From contig JAFPME010000020.1 in the NCBI GenBank assembly GCA_017402445.1, positions 39,819 through 103,818 on the forward strand: 64,000 nt of DNA, given 5' to 3'. The DNA comes from Prevotella sp. GTDB lineage: Bacteria; Bacteroidota; Bacteroidia; Bacteroidales; Bacteroidaceae. Positions 7,945-17,469 of this stretch are shown piece after piece. Position 1 is the first letter of the stretch, and the number at the start of each line of letters is the position of its first letter. The position numbers and the translations under genes were made by a program. The notes below the pieces were generated by a model. That model was not told the DNA's origin. It did not search any database and was given only the letters and a program-made list of their open reading frames with translations.

Positions 7945-9078
7945 TTATTCGCCTCGCAGCGAGCACTTCTGACGCTCGTGGAAGTCGGCAGTGGAATTGT
8001 TCGTGTCGAGATAGACAATGCGGGCACCGTTCTTGATGGATGCCTCTGCGTCGATGCCGCTCGGGTCTGTGCTCTCGTCTACACCTAAGCTGTAGTTGTA
8101 GACCAACTTGCCTGCGTTCTCAGCCAAAGCTTCGGTAGCCTCCTTGTCAACGTTGCGGTAGAGCACGTGGCCGAGCTTATTGGTCAGTGTGACGTAACCG
8201 CCGTCGATGTCGGGTGTCAGACGCTTCTTGCTGTCGTTGACACGGCTCTTGTCGAACACCTCAATGCCGTCGATAATCCACTCGTTGGGCACCTTGACGC
8301 ACGCGCTGACGGCGTCCTGCGATTCACCCACGCCGTACCAGAGGTTGTTGGCATCGTTGAAATAGTCGGGAGTGGAGGTTCCCTGTACCTGGAAGATGAA
8401 GAGGGCAGGCGACGACATGCTCAACATCCAAGCCGTTCCCTGACCGTATTTCACGGCTTTCAGGTAGTGCGACGTGGGGATGACGTCGGCCGGCGTGGGA
8501 TAGTAGGATGCCAGATTGTAGCCGCTCTCGGGGTCGTACATGCAATAGTAATCGGGATTGGCGTAGTTCACCGACTGCGAATAGGTCTGCGTGTTGTCGA
8601 TGGCGCTCATGCAGTTGACGACCACCTGCGAGTAAGGCTCAATGACAAGGGCTCCGGGATAGTACCAAATGCCGTTTTGGGCGGGGATGAAGCCCTCGGC
8701 CTCGTAGACCAGGGAGCCGTCCTCGTTGAAGTTGTTGTTGTTGGCATGGCCGTTGTAGGGCGTTCCGATGGCAAAGCCGAGGTTGTTCACCACAGCCTGC
8801 TGGCCGCAGTTGTTGTAGAGAATGATACATTTGTCCATCTGGAAAGCACCGGTTCCGGCATCCTTCGGGCAGCCGCCGTTGTACAGTTCCTTGATGATGA
8901 TCTGGTCAACGTTCTTGTCCTCCAGTACCGGCTGGGCGAACGACACGTTCTGAACGTCAGTGGCCGGAATCGTAATCTGCGTACCGTCCGACTTGGTGAT
9001 GACCATGTTCCACTGCTGTGCACACACGTTTGCCGAGAAAGCAATCAGGGCAAACACAATAAGTAAACTCTTTTTCAT
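7945..9078 (-). CDS. Exported protein of TonB-receptor operon, DUF4876-like
   Basis: A 377-residue protein with a clear signal peptide (MKKSLLIVFALIAFSANVCA). The segment after it, ITKSDGTQITIPATDVQNVSF, resembles the short N-terminal strand module of many Bacteroidetes surface proteins. The main body (IIIKELYNGGCPKDAG, DKCIILYNNCGQQAVVNNLG) resembles DUF4876/lamin-tail-like proteins encoded beside TonB receptors. The function is unknown; surface or periplasmic placement and co-operation with the receptor are inferred from the operon. A spacer of heptamer repeats (9087-9112) separates it from the gene upstream. Confidence 0.6.
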   Translation of the reverse strand: MKKSLLIVFALIAFSANVCAQQWNMVITKSDGTQITIPATDVQNVSFAQPVLEDKNVDQIIIKELYNGGCPKDAGTGAFQMDKCIILYNNCGQQAVVNNLGFAIGTPYNGHANNNNFNEDGSLVYEAEGFIPAQNGIWYYPGALVIEPYSQVVVNCMSAIDNTQTYSQSVNYANPDYYCMYDPESGYNLASYYPTPADVIPTSHYLKAVKYGQGTAWMLSMSSPALFIFQVQGTSTPDYFNDANNLWYGVGESQDAVSACVKVPNEWIIDGIEVFDKSRVNDSKKRLTPDIDGGYVTLTNKLGHVLYRNVDKEATEALAENAGKLVYNYSLGVDESTDPSGIDAEASIKNGARIVYLDTNNSTADFHERQKCSLRGE

Positions 9079-9112
9079 ATTGATTTCTTTTTTTATTCTT
9101 AATTCCTAACTC

Positions 9113-9586
9113 TTAATTTTTAACCTTGATAGTCTTTCCAGGGGCCTTCACCACATAGATACCGCGTGGCAGAGCGCTCAGGTTGATGGTGGCACGACCG
9201 TCGGCCGAGGCTGCGACGGAAGTCATCTGCCGCCCGTCAATGGTGTAGACCACGATGCGGTTTCCTGCTTTCAATCCGCTGAAAGCCACCTGTCCGAAGG
9301 CTACCTCAGACTGCGGCTGACTGTCGTTTTGCACTTCTCGGATGTCGGTCGACGTGTCAGAAAAAGCGTAGTTGGTCCCTTCCAGACTGGTAGAAATCTG
9401 CCGTTCGCCGCATGTTACGACCAGATTGCCGTCTTCCAGCGTGATGACCGGATTGTCGGCCAGCGCGAACTCCGCCGTGGAGCCGTCGCTCTGCGTGAGC
9501 ACCAGATACTGCTGTGCCTTGGCCGTGAAGGGCATCACAAGCATGGCTGCAAGCAGGAGTGCTCCAAGAATAGTTCTTTTTTTCAT
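9113..9586 (-). CDS. Small exported protein with T9SS-like C-terminal domain
   Basis: A 157-residue protein. A signal peptide (MKKRTILGALLLAAMLVMPF, then TAKAQ) precedes a short strand module (LVLTQSDGSTAEFALADNP) like that of its downstream neighbour. The last 80 residues (FSGLKAGNRIVVYTIDGRQM ... INLSALPRGIYVVKAPGKTI) match the type A sorting domain pattern: Y-x-x-x-G, then LPxGIYVVK. Such domains direct secretion by the type IX system in some Bacteroidetes; in Prevotella-like organisms they also occur as plain C-terminal modules. The middle is short, so the protein is essentially signal, linker and sorting domain. Confidence 0.65.
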   Translation of the reverse strand: MKKRTILGALLLAAMLVMPFTAKAQQYLVLTQSDGSTAEFALADNPVITLEDGNLVVTCGERQISTSLEGTNYAFSDTSTDIREVQNDSQPQSEVAFGQVAFSGLKAGNRIVVYTIDGRQMTSVAASADGRATINLSALPRGIYVVKAPGKTIKVKN

Positions 9587-9623
9587 TTTACTGCTGTTTA
9601 TTGATAGTTAAAACTCATTCTTT

Positions 9624-9722
9624 CGTTTTTCGTCATGTCGTAATGACGTGGTTTTGCTTTTTGGGTTATGACGTTGAAACGCTTTTTTCTCGTGATGGCG
9701 TTGTCACGTTATTTCGAGATTT
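9624..9722. repeat. Degenerate CG-phased octamer array, second copy
   Basis: Units of 8 nt starting with CG (CGTCATGT, CGTAATGA, CGTGGTTT, CGTTGAAA, CGTGATGG, CGTTGTCA, CGTTATTT, CGAGATTT) are interrupted by two irregular stretches. The array lies between two genes of the TonB receptor operon. Confidence 0.6.
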
Positions 9723-9775
9723 CCTTGTTCATGATACTGCAGAATCGTTTTCCCCGGCAACGCTCGTGGCCTTCG

Positions 9776-10162
9776 TCAGTGGACGACGCGCTTTCGCGAC
9801 ATCTTCAGATTCATGTCCACACGGTTCGCACTGTCAGGCGAAACGATGATCAGACTGCGCACGCCGTTGAAGATATAGCGCCAGTCGTAGGTCAGGTGCA
9901 CTTCGGACGAACTGGCTTCGTAGACTCCCGGCGGCACCACGAAGCGCGCTATGCCCTGCGCATCGGTTGAATCGACGAAGACAGACGCCTTGGCATCGCG
10001 CAATTCCACGCGCGCCCCCTCGTATGGGTCCACGCTGTTTTCCGGATAGACCAGCTGTACGCGCAGCGTGCACACCTCCATCTCCTCGTCGTAGTGGCAT
10101 GCCGACAAGAGGAGTGTGGCCGTCAGCACCATCAATCGGCAATATGTCTTTTTCCTTTCCAT
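9776..10162 (-). CDS. Lipoprotein with carboxypeptidase-regulatory-like fold
   Basis: A 128-residue lipoprotein. A lipobox LLLSAC ends the signal sequence at about residue 22. The rest (LRVQLVYPENSVDPYEGARV, DAQGIARFVVPPGVYEASSS) looks like one carboxypeptidase D regulatory-like (transthyretin-type) domain. It follows the TonB receptor by 43 nt in the same operon and is probably a surface or periplasmic partner of it. Ligand unknown. Confidence 0.65.
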   Translation of the reverse strand: MERKKTYCRLMVLTATLLLSACHYDEEMEVCTLRVQLVYPENSVDPYEGARVELRDAKASVFVDSTDAQGIARFVVPPGVYEASSSEVHLTYDWRYIFNGVRSLIIVSPDSANRVDMNLKMSRKRVVH

Positions 10163-10205
10163 ACGCTATTCTCAATTCTTGTTTGTCGAAATGGGACGTG
10201 GTCCG

Positions 10206-13200
10206 CTATATTTTCACCCTCAGCGACAGGCCGTAGTAGTAGCTCGGTATGTAGGAACTGCTGAAGAGCGACGTCTCCAGACCTGTCTGTGACGAGCGCA
10301 CGGTGCTCATGTTGTTGAAGAAATTGTTCGCATAGAACGACACCGATACGTGGTCGCCTATCTCTTTCGTCACGCTGATGTTGGCCGAACTGTAGCGCGA
10401 CAGGCTGTTGGGGTTCATCGTGTAGGGGTAGTTGGTGAAGACAATCAGCCGCGTCAGGTCGCTGAAGAGCGTCGGATCGTTGTCGCGCGCCCACGCCAGC
10501 TTCTCGGCAAAGGGTATCAGCTCGCCGGGATTCTCCCATGTGGTGTAGTAGTCTGGGTAGATGGCCACGTTCTTGTCGCGCGACGTGCCGTCGTAAGGCT
10601 CGCCGAAGAAGTCGGAAGCCGACTCAACGACAATGCCCCTTGTGCCGTCGGGCAGCTCGCTCAGGGGCCGCCGGTAGTTCTGCAGCGTCGTTTCCAGCCT
10701 CAGGCTGACAATCATGCGAATCTTCGGTATGTGCGTTGTCAGCGTGGCATTGAGGTTTACCATGTGAGAAACGGAGCCGTTCGCCACGGAAGCGTTGGCA
10801 CTGTAGGATGTACCGGTGCTGTTGCAGCCGCGATACCACCCCACATACTGGTAAAGACGGTTGCCCGACATCATCGATGTGGCTCCCAGCGGAATGTCGG
10901 CAATGAGCATGTCGTCCAGACCGCGGTATTCGTAGTAGTTGCCGTCGATGCGCAACTGCGTTCGCAGCGCCTTTATCTGGGCAAAGTCCACCATCCATTC
11001 CACGCCGTAGCGGTCGACGGGCGACGCATTGACGAAGCGGCTGTTCACGACATAGGTGCGTCGCTCGTTGTAGTCGAGCTGAACAGCCTGCTGCCGGCCC
11101 GTAGCATCGCTCACGGTGACGATGCCCGTCTGCTGGTCGATGGCATACTGGCGGTCGGCCAGCGCGATGCCGCATTGCTCCAAAGCCGATGGCGGCGTGT
11201 ATTGATAGGCAAACGGCGTGAAGATGTCCGTAGGCATGTATGACCGGCAAGACCTGTGATGGAAGGCCGAGATGTTGACGCGCGTCCCCTTGACGGTGAA
11301 CTCTACGCCGAGGTCGGTCTGGTTGGTGTACTGCCAGCGCAGGTCGGGGTTGTAGATGGCCTTCGAGGGAAAGGTGTGATAGGCGTAGTACGAGCGGTTG
11401 TCCTGCGTGCTGGTGCTGGCGAAGGCCATCAGGTCGCTGTAGGACGGCCTCGGATAGAGCACCTGGAACGACGGCAGCTTCACGCTCTTGCCCCATCCTG
11501 CGTGCACGCTCAGGTCGCTGACCCACGCTTTGCGGCCGCGCCAGAACACGTAACGGCCGTTGAAGCGCGGCGACAGACTGCTGACGGTGCCGTAGTCGGA
11601 GCCGCTGATCATCGTAAGGTCGTCGCGCAGACCGGCCGTGAGCTCCGCCGCAGAGCGCCGCCCTACGTTCAGCGTGAACGTGTTTTCGGCGTAGAGGGCC
11701 AGATTGTGCATCCAGGGCAGCTCGTCATAACGATATTCGCGCCATGTCGGGGTGTAGCGCATGTCCTCGTAGTAGGTGCCGCGCCCGTTGTTATGGCTGC
11801 CGGTCAGTTCGGCACCTATCATCAGCCGCGTGCGCAGACCGCCGTCGGTGTCGGCGCTTCCCAGCTTTTCCGTGCGCCGTTTCCAGCGTCGGCTCCACTC
11901 TGCTTTCAGCTTCAGCGAGTAGTTGCGGGGCTTTGCGTCGTTGTATGAGCGTTGGTACCAGTAGCCCGTAGGGCCCAGAATGATGTCGGCCGTGGGGTGC
12001 GTGTCATAGTCCTGCGCAATGAAATAGCCCTCGCTCAGACTGTGAATCTGGGCTTGCGTGGCGGCACTGCTCTTGCTGGCATACTGCTCGGTGAGCTTGT
12101 CGGCGACGGCAAACGAGCCGCGCAGCTGCACACTGGTGATCCACGGGCGGTTCAGCAGCCAGTTCAGCTCCATGTTTCCGCGCAGGTTGTTGTCGCGCAT
12201 CTTCTGGTAGTCGTCGAGGTCTTCGTCTGGATCGGCTTCCGAGTTGTAGCCGCCCACGTTGCCTGACAGACCCACATTGAGCGTCAGCGGCATGCGGTTG
12301 CGCATGAACACGTTCATGTAGTGAATCGAAAGGATGTTGCGTTGGTAGGCAGTATGGGGCGACACGATGTTGGTGAACGAGCGTGCATGCTCCAACGAAG
12401 CGTTCAGCATGCCCCCGTGCCGGCCCAGCTCGAAGCCCTTGTTCAGCGAAATCTGGCGCGTGTGCTGGTTCAGCTTGCCTTCAACGATGAAGGGCGACTT
12501 GCCCCGTCGCGTCTGAACCTTGACCACTCCGTTGGACAGATCGCCGTACTCCACCGACGGAACGCCCGTGACCACCTCGACGCTTTCGATGTTCGACGAC
12601 GACAGCGTGCGCGTTGATGCGGCCAGTGTCTCGTCGGTTTCGGCGTTGTTGTCGAGCCGCATGCCGTCCACTTCGATGGCTGTTCCGAACGAGGAGTTGC
12701 CTTTTTCGCTGCCCGCAGCCCGCAGGGCCATGCGCGAGTCGTTCGTCAGCGAGCCGTTCACGGTCTTTCCGCCCGGCAGCAGCGTGGCAATCTCGCCGAG
12801 ATTGAGCATCTGCTGGTTGTCGAGCGTCTTGCGGTCGATGCTGTACGACGTCGTGGCGGCGTCCTCCTTGCGCTTGGCCATGACCGTGACCTCGTCGAGT
12901 CGCAGGTCGTCTTCCTGCAACAGGATGGTGAGGGGCTTCATTCCCTCCTTTATATTTAATAAGGTGGTGCTTTTGGCATAGCAGAGACACTGCACGGTGA
13001 GCGTGGCTTTGCCCTGCGGGACGTTCTGAATGCGAAACTGTCCCTTCTCGTCTGTGATGGCCCAGAGGCTGCTTTCGGTCAGAAGGACGGAAGCGAACTC
13101 CACTGGCATGTGGCTGCGACTGTCAAGAACCCGGCCGGAAAGAACCACGCCTTGAGCGCTTGCCGACACGACAGCCGACAAGAACAGAAGGTAGAACAAT

Positions 13201-13217
13201 AGTAGCCGCCTTGACAT
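10206..13217 (-). CDS. TonB-dependent outer-membrane receptor
   Basis: A 1003-residue receptor. A signal peptide (MSRRLLLFYLLFLSAVVSAS) is followed by a carboxypeptidase-regulatory-like domain (about 25-105: VLSGRVLDSRSHMPVEFASV), a plug (about 110-240: LDEVTVMAKRKEDA ... VEVVTGVPSVEYGDLSNGVV) and a long 22-strand-type barrel ending YYYGLSLRVKI. It should import a ligand across the outer membrane using TonB/ExbBD energy. It is not obviously a SusC: no SusD gene is adjacent, and the partners are a small lipoprotein, DUF4876-like and barrel proteins. That set suggests a metal, siderophore or peptide ligand rather than a glycan, but this is inference. Confidence 0.9.
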   Translation of the reverse strand: MSRRLLLFYLLFLSAVVSASAQGVVLSGRVLDSRSHMPVEFASVLLTESSLWAITDEKGQFRIQNVPQGKATLTVQCLCYAKSTTLLNIKEGMKPLTILLQEDDLRLDEVTVMAKRKEDAATTSYSIDRKTLDNQQMLNLGEIATLLPGGKTVNGSLTNDSRMALRAAGSEKGNSSFGTAIEVDGMRLDNNAETDETLAASTRTLSSSNIESVEVVTGVPSVEYGDLSNGVVKVQTRRGKSPFIVEGKLNQHTRQISLNKGFELGRHGGMLNASLEHARSFTNIVSPHTAYQRNILSIHYMNVFMRNRMPLTLNVGLSGNVGGYNSEADPDEDLDDYQKMRDNNLRGNMELNWLLNRPWITSVQLRGSFAVADKLTEQYASKSSAATQAQIHSLSEGYFIAQDYDTHPTADIILGPTGYWYQRSYNDAKPRNYSLKLKAEWSRRWKRRTEKLGSADTDGGLRTRLMIGAELTGSHNNGRGTYYEDMRYTPTWREYRYDELPWMHNLALYAENTFTLNVGRRSAAELTAGLRDDLTMISGSDYGTVSSLSPRFNGRYVFWRGRKAWVSDLSVHAGWGKSVKLPSFQVLYPRPSYSDLMAFASTSTQDNRSYYAYHTFPSKAIYNPDLRWQYTNQTDLGVEFTVKGTRVNISAFHHRSCRSYMPTDIFTPFAYQYTPPSALEQCGIALADRQYAIDQQTGIVTVSDATGRQQAVQLDYNERRTYVVNSRFVNASPVDRYGVEWMVDFAQIKALRTQLRIDGNYYEYRGLDDMLIADIPLGATSMMSGNRLYQYVGWYRGCNSTGTSYSANASVANGSVSHMVNLNATLTTHIPKIRMIVSLRLETTLQNYRRPLSELPDGTRGIVVESASDFFGEPYDGTSRDKNVAIYPDYYTTWENPGELIPFAEKLAWARDNDPTLFSDLTRLIVFTNYPYTMNPNSLSRYSSANISVTKEIGDHVSVSFYANNFFNNMSTVRSSQTGLETSLFSSSYIPSYYYGLSLRVKI

Positions 13218-13245
13218 TCGTATATCAAATCTTTTTATCCGGGTG

Positions 13246-13253
13246 CAAAATTA
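13246..13253 (-). promoter_or_regulatory. -7 box for the TonB receptor operon
   Basis: The minus strand reads TAATTTTG followed by C, 29 nt upstream of the receptor start codon. No other promoter-like box is seen inside the operon. Confidence 0.65.
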
Positions 13254-13425
13254 CGCCTTTTTTGATTGCTGCACAATACCTAAATATGGTGATATTCTGA
13301 GCGATGAGACTGAACGCTGCCTGTCACTCCATCCGGTTCCCGTTGTCACTGTGTTCTGTTTCGCATGCCAAAATGCTGTTTCTCTATGGTCAGAGCAATG
13401 CGGAAGAGTTGCCATTTCAGTGAAT

Positions 13426-13491
13426 TTGCTCAGCAATTTCACTGATTTTGCTCAGCAATTTCATTGATTTTGCTCAGCAATTTCACTGAGT
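13426..13491. repeat. Three tandem 22-nt repeats
   Basis: The unit TTGCTCAGCAATTTCACTGA plus two bases is repeated three times with one or two changes. Each unit contains the inverted pair TTGCT/AGCAA. It lies in the 549-bp gap between the TonB receptor start and the M16 peptidase. The rest of the gap holds only the two promoters. Confidence 0.8.
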
Positions 13492-13724
13492 TTACAGAAC
13501 TTGCACAGCCGAAAGGCAACACTGACGCAGTCTTCTGGCAAGCAAAGATGGGCAGTCCGACAGAACGGCGACAAACGCACACGTGCCGATGGGAAGAGGC
13601 ATGACAGCAGACCATCCCCATTGTAAGGTATCAGCAGCCTCGAAACGATGGTTTGCATATACCTAATAATGAGGACTTTTCGCAATGAAGGTGTCTGAGA
13701 GAGAGTCGTTTCGGTTTTTTTTCG

Positions 13725-13732
13725 TAACTTTG
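13725..13732 (+). promoter_or_regulatory. -7 box for the M16 peptidase gene
   Basis: TAACTTTG followed by C, 35 nt upstream of the start codon. Confidence 0.7.
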
Positions 13733-13766
13733 CGCTCATCAAATCAACAAACAACAAATTCATTCT

Positions 13767-16580
13767 ATGAGGAAAACATTGACAACACTCCTGCTGGCTT
13801 TGGCCGTCGTGCCGCTGCTGGCAGCCCCGAAGCCACTGCCTCAGGACAAGAGCATCCGCAAAGGACGGCTGGCCAACGGACTTACCTACTACATCCGCCA
13901 CAACGACCAGACGCCCAACGTGGCCGAGTTCTACATCGCTCAGCGCGTGGGAAGCATTCTGGAGGAGCCGCGCCAGCGCGGACTGGCCCACTTCCTGGAG
14001 CACATGGCGTTCAACGGCACGAAGAATTTCCCCGGTGCGGAGGGAAAGGCGGGCCTGCGCGAATGGTGCGAGAGCGTGGGCATCAAGTTCGGAGCGAACC
14101 TGAACGCCTACACCAGCGTTGACCAGACGGTCTACAACATCTCGGCCGCACCGGTGAACAAGGCCGGTGTGGTGGACACCTGTCTGCTCATCCTGCACGA
14201 CTGGAGCCACTACCTGCTGCTGGAAGACGATGAAATCGACAAGGAGCGCGGCGTCATCCACGAGGAGTGGCGCACACGGCGCGCCGGCATGGCCGTGCAG
14301 CGACTGATGGAAGAGGCCACGCCCGTCATCTACAAAGGCACGAAGTACGAGGACTGCCTGCCCATCGGTTCGATGGACGTGGTGGACCACTTCACCTACG
14401 ACGCGCTGCGCGACTACTACCACAAGTGGTATCGTCCGGACCTGCAGGGTATCATCGTCGTCGGCGACATCGACGTGAACCAGATCGAGCAGAAAATCAA
14501 GAAGCTCTTCAGCGAGATTCCCATGCCGAAAAACCCGGCCAAGCGCGAATACTACCCCGTCAGCGACAACCAGCAGATGATTGTCTTCGCACGGGCGGAC
14601 AAGGAACAGCCCACCTGCAACTTCACGCTCTACATGAAACGTGACGCAACGCCCAACTCGGAAAAGGCATCCGAGACTTACTATCGCGACGGATACGTGA
14701 GTAGCCTGGTGACAGGCATGATTACAGACCGCCTGCACGAACTGGCACAACTGCCCAATCCGCCCTTCATGTCGGGTTCGGTGCGCGACGGTTCGTTCTT
14801 CGTCAGCAGCACCAAGGACGCTTTCTCGCTCTCGGCCGGACTGAAGCTGAACAACGTGCGCGGCGGCATCCTGGCCGCCGTGGGCGAACTGGAGCGTGTC
14901 CGCCAGCACGGATTCACCCCATCGGAGCTGGAACGTGCCAAGGCAGAGGAACTGCGCATTGCCGAGAACCGCTACAACAACCGCACGAAGACGCGCAACC
15001 GCCACTACGTGAACGTGTGCGTGCGCAACTTCCTGAACAACGAACCGATGCTGAGTGAAGAAGACGAGCTCAATCTTGTGCGCGCCCTGACGAAGAGCAT
15101 CACGCTCGACGACGTGAACCGCATGGCCCGCGAGATGATCACCGACCGCAACCAGGTGGTGACCATGTACGCTCCGACAAAGAACAACTTCCAACTGCCG
15201 GCCGACGACGACATCCGCGGATACGTCTACACGGCCCAGCAGCAGGCATACGAGGCCTACAAGGAGAAGCCCGTACGTACGCAACTCATCACGAACATGC
15301 CGCCGAAAGGCAGCATCGTGGAGGAGAAAGAGAGCACAAACGGCTTCCGTGAGTTCGTGTTGTCGAACGGCATGCACGTCTACGCACGCAGCACCGACTT
15401 CGATCCGAACAGCATTTCGATGCGCGTCTTCTCCCTCGGTGGACAGAGCATCTATCCTGATGAGGACGATGCCAGCATGTCGTACATTGCCAGCGTGATC
15501 AGTGCCAGCGGCGTGGGAGACTTCAGCAGCACCGAACTGGAGAAGGCCCTGGCCGGAAAGACCGTCCGCGTGCAGCCCTACGTGGGCAGCGAGACGGAAG
15601 GCGTACAGGCTACCTGCAGCGTGAAGGACATGGAGACGATGATGCAGCTGACGCATCTCTACTTCACTGCCCCGCGGCGCGACGACGACGCCTTCCGCGG
15701 CCTGATGGCCAAGCAGAGCTCGTTCCTGACCAACCGCAACGCCAATCCGAACGTGGACTACAACGACTCCATCACCAGCATCCTCTACGGCAACCATCCG
15801 CGCATGAAGCCCATGAAGAAAGAACGGCTGAAAGAAGTCAGCCACGACCGCATCATGCAGATCTTCAAGGAACGTTTCGCCGATGCCGGCGACTTCAACG
15901 TGGTGCTGACCGGAGCCATCGACTACGACAAGCTGCGCCCCTTGATGGAGCAATATCTCGCTTCGCTGCCTGCCAAGGGCGTGAAGGAGCAGGTGGTGGA
16001 CCGCAAGATGGACATCCGTCCCGTCAACGAAGTGCACACGTTCCGCAAGCATCAGACCACACCCTCGGCCATGACGAATATCTTCATCACGGCCCCCATT
16101 CACTACGACGCGCTCAGCGACCTGAAGCTGAACGTGCTCTGCCAGCTCATGCGCATGGTCTACACCGAGAAGGTGCGCGAGGAGAAGGGCGGAACCTACG
16201 GTGTCAGCGTGCAAGGCTCCATGTCGCAGTTCCCCCACGACGAGGCTCTGATGAAGATAGAGTTCCGCACTGATCCCGAGAAATACGATGAACTCATCCC
16301 CATCATCTACGAACAGCTGGAAGTGATGGCCAAGAATGGCCCGTCGGAGGAGAATCTGAAGAAGGTGAAGGAGTACGAGGTGAAGGCATACGGGCAGAAC
16401 ATCGTGACCAACGGCTACTGGGACTACGTGAAGTACCACGAGCTGCGCGAGGGCATCGACTTCGACAAGGACTATTGCCAGCTGGTGAACGGCCTCACTG
16501 TCGAGAGCATCCGCGACTTCTGTAAAGAGTTGCTGCAGCCGAACCACAAGATTCAGGTCACTATGCTGCCTGAAAAATAG
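13767..16580 (+). CDS. M16 family zinc metallopeptidase, exported, two-repeat form
   Basis: A 937-residue protein with signal peptide MRKTLTTLLLALAVVPLLAA. HFLEH at residues 75-79 is the inverted zinc motif HxxEH of the pitrilysin/insulinase family. The downstream ligand glutamate probably lies in ERGVIHEEWR. About 940 residues corresponds to a fused pair of M16 halves (active N-half, inactive C-half), as in PqqL-like enzymes. It likely degrades peptides in the periplasm. A long antisense ORF on the other strand is a shadow produced by strong codon bias. Confidence 0.92.
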   Translation: MRKTLTTLLLALAVVPLLAAPKPLPQDKSIRKGRLANGLTYYIRHNDQTPNVAEFYIAQRVGSILEEPRQRGLAHFLEHMAFNGTKNFPGAEGKAGLREWCESVGIKFGANLNAYTSVDQTVYNISAAPVNKAGVVDTCLLILHDWSHYLLLEDDEIDKERGVIHEEWRTRRAGMAVQRLMEEATPVIYKGTKYEDCLPIGSMDVVDHFTYDALRDYYHKWYRPDLQGIIVVGDIDVNQIEQKIKKLFSEIPMPKNPAKREYYPVSDNQQMIVFARADKEQPTCNFTLYMKRDATPNSEKASETYYRDGYVSSLVTGMITDRLHELAQLPNPPFMSGSVRDGSFFVSSTKDAFSLSAGLKLNNVRGGILAAVGELERVRQHGFTPSELERAKAEELRIAENRYNNRTKTRNRHYVNVCVRNFLNNEPMLSEEDELNLVRALTKSITLDDVNRMAREMITDRNQVVTMYAPTKNNFQLPADDDIRGYVYTAQQQAYEAYKEKPVRTQLITNMPPKGSIVEEKESTNGFREFVLSNGMHVYARSTDFDPNSISMRVFSLGGQSIYPDEDDASMSYIASVISASGVGDFSSTELEKALAGKTVRVQPYVGSETEGVQATCSVKDMETMMQLTHLYFTAPRRDDDAFRGLMAKQSSFLTNRNANPNVDYNDSITSILYGNHPRMKPMKKERLKEVSHDRIMQIFKERFADAGDFNVVLTGAIDYDKLRPLMEQYLASLPAKGVKEQVVDRKMDIRPVNEVHTFRKHQTTPSAMTNIFITAPIHYDALSDLKLNVLCQLMRMVYTEKVREEKGGTYGVSVQGSMSQFPHDEALMKIEFRTDPEKYDELIPIIYEQLEVMAKNGPSEENLKKVKEYEVKAYGQNIVTNGYWDYVKYHELREGIDFDKDYCQLVNGLTVESIRDFCKELLQPNHKIQVTMLPEK

Positions 16581-16610
16581 GCCGTAGCCGAAGCAATCGT
16601 CACACTATAG

Positions 16611-16665
16611 GGTGTCCGCTGAGATTTCAGTCATATCGGAATCTCAGCGGGCACCTTTCGTTTTG
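16611..16665 (+). terminator. Intrinsic terminator of the M16 peptidase gene
   Basis: GGTGTCCGCTGAGATT pairs with AATCTCAGCGGGCACC (one mismatch) around a 13-nt loop. TTTCGTTTT follows. Confidence 0.7.
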
Positions 16666-16872
16666 TGAATGTCGAAAATAGAATGGTGAGGGTGGAACCG
16701 GCCTCGTGGACGGGCTGCTGAATCGGAAAACGGATTGGAAAAACAAGAAAAGGAGTTGAATTTCGGACAGCAGGAAGTGTGTTTCACGCTGTTTGTCTTG
16801 TTTTTGTCCCTTTGTCTTGTGTTTTTTTTCATTTTTCGATGAAAATGTATGGCATGAGCGGGACTTATCGCT

Positions 16873-16880
16873 TATCTTTG
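16873..16880 (+). promoter_or_regulatory. -7 box for the PepSY-like gene
   Basis: TATCTTTG followed by C, 46 nt before the chosen ATG. Confidence 0.65.
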
Positions 16881-16926
16881 CATTGTGAAAAGAACAAAGA
16901 ATAATAACAATAAAAAAGAAAAGATA

Positions 16927-17364
16927 ATGAAACACGTAAAGTTTTTCCTCATGGCATTGATATGCCTGATGACGTCCGTTGCATGCAACGCAGACGACAA
17001 GATGATTCCGGTAGAAAAGCTGCCCGCAGCAGCAAAGGATTATGTTAAGCAGGAGTTCCCTGGCAAGAAGATTATCTTCGCACAGGTGGACAGAGGTCTC
17101 AAGAAGACATACGAAGTGCGGCTGGGCGACGGAACCGAAATCGACTTCAACAAAAAGGGCGTCTGGGACAAGGTGGACTGCAAGAAGACAGCCGTACCGA
17201 ACTCTCTTGTTCCTGTTGCCATTCAGGATTATGTGAAGCAGAACTTCGCTGATGCTCTCATCGTCAAGATTGACAAGGAACGCTACGGCTACGACATTGA
17301 GCTCTCGAACGACCTCGAGCTGAAGTTCAACACTTCGGGACAGCTCATCGGCATGGATGATTGA
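16927..17364 (+). CDS. Small exported PepSY-like (DUF2874-type) protein
   Basis: A 145-residue protein with signal sequence MKHVKFFLMALICLMTSVAC ending in a possible lipobox cysteine. Two tandem copies of a short alpha-beta repeat follow. The first, AAAKDYVKQEFPGKKIIFAQ, leads into YEVRLGDGTEIDFNKKG. The second, VAIQDYVKQNFADALIVKID, leads into YDIELSNDLELKFNTSG. This is the PepSY-like fold of BLIP-related proteins common in Bacteroidetes. The role is unknown; binding or inhibition in the periplasm is suggested for the family. The ATG at 16927 is chosen over an upstream one because it starts the signal sequence. Confidence 0.8.
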   Translation: MKHVKFFLMALICLMTSVACNADDKMIPVEKLPAAAKDYVKQEFPGKKIIFAQVDRGLKKTYEVRLGDGTEIDFNKKGVWDKVDCKKTAVPNSLVPVAIQDYVKQNFADALIVKIDKERYGYDIELSNDLELKFNTSGQLIGMDD

Positions 17365-17381
17365 TGGTTTCTTCAACTGAT

Positions 17382-17430
17382 AAAAAAAGCCATTCCTCAC
17401 GCCTCAGCAGGCTTTGGAATGGTTTTTTTT
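17382..17430. terminator. Bidirectional terminator between convergent genes
   Basis: CCATTCC and GGAATGG form the stem, extended by A and T runs on both sides. It serves the PepSY-like gene (plus) and the lipoprotein gene (minus). Confidence 0.75.
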
Positions 17431-17469
17431 CGTACTGCAAATTACGGTGTCAGGACGTCATGTCGACGT

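Noticed and set aside
13461-16547. 1028-codon minus-strand ORF opposite the M16 peptidase
   Set aside because: The sense strand has signal peptide, HxxEH motif and promoter. The antisense translation is His/Val/Leu-rich without domains, a codon-bias shadow.
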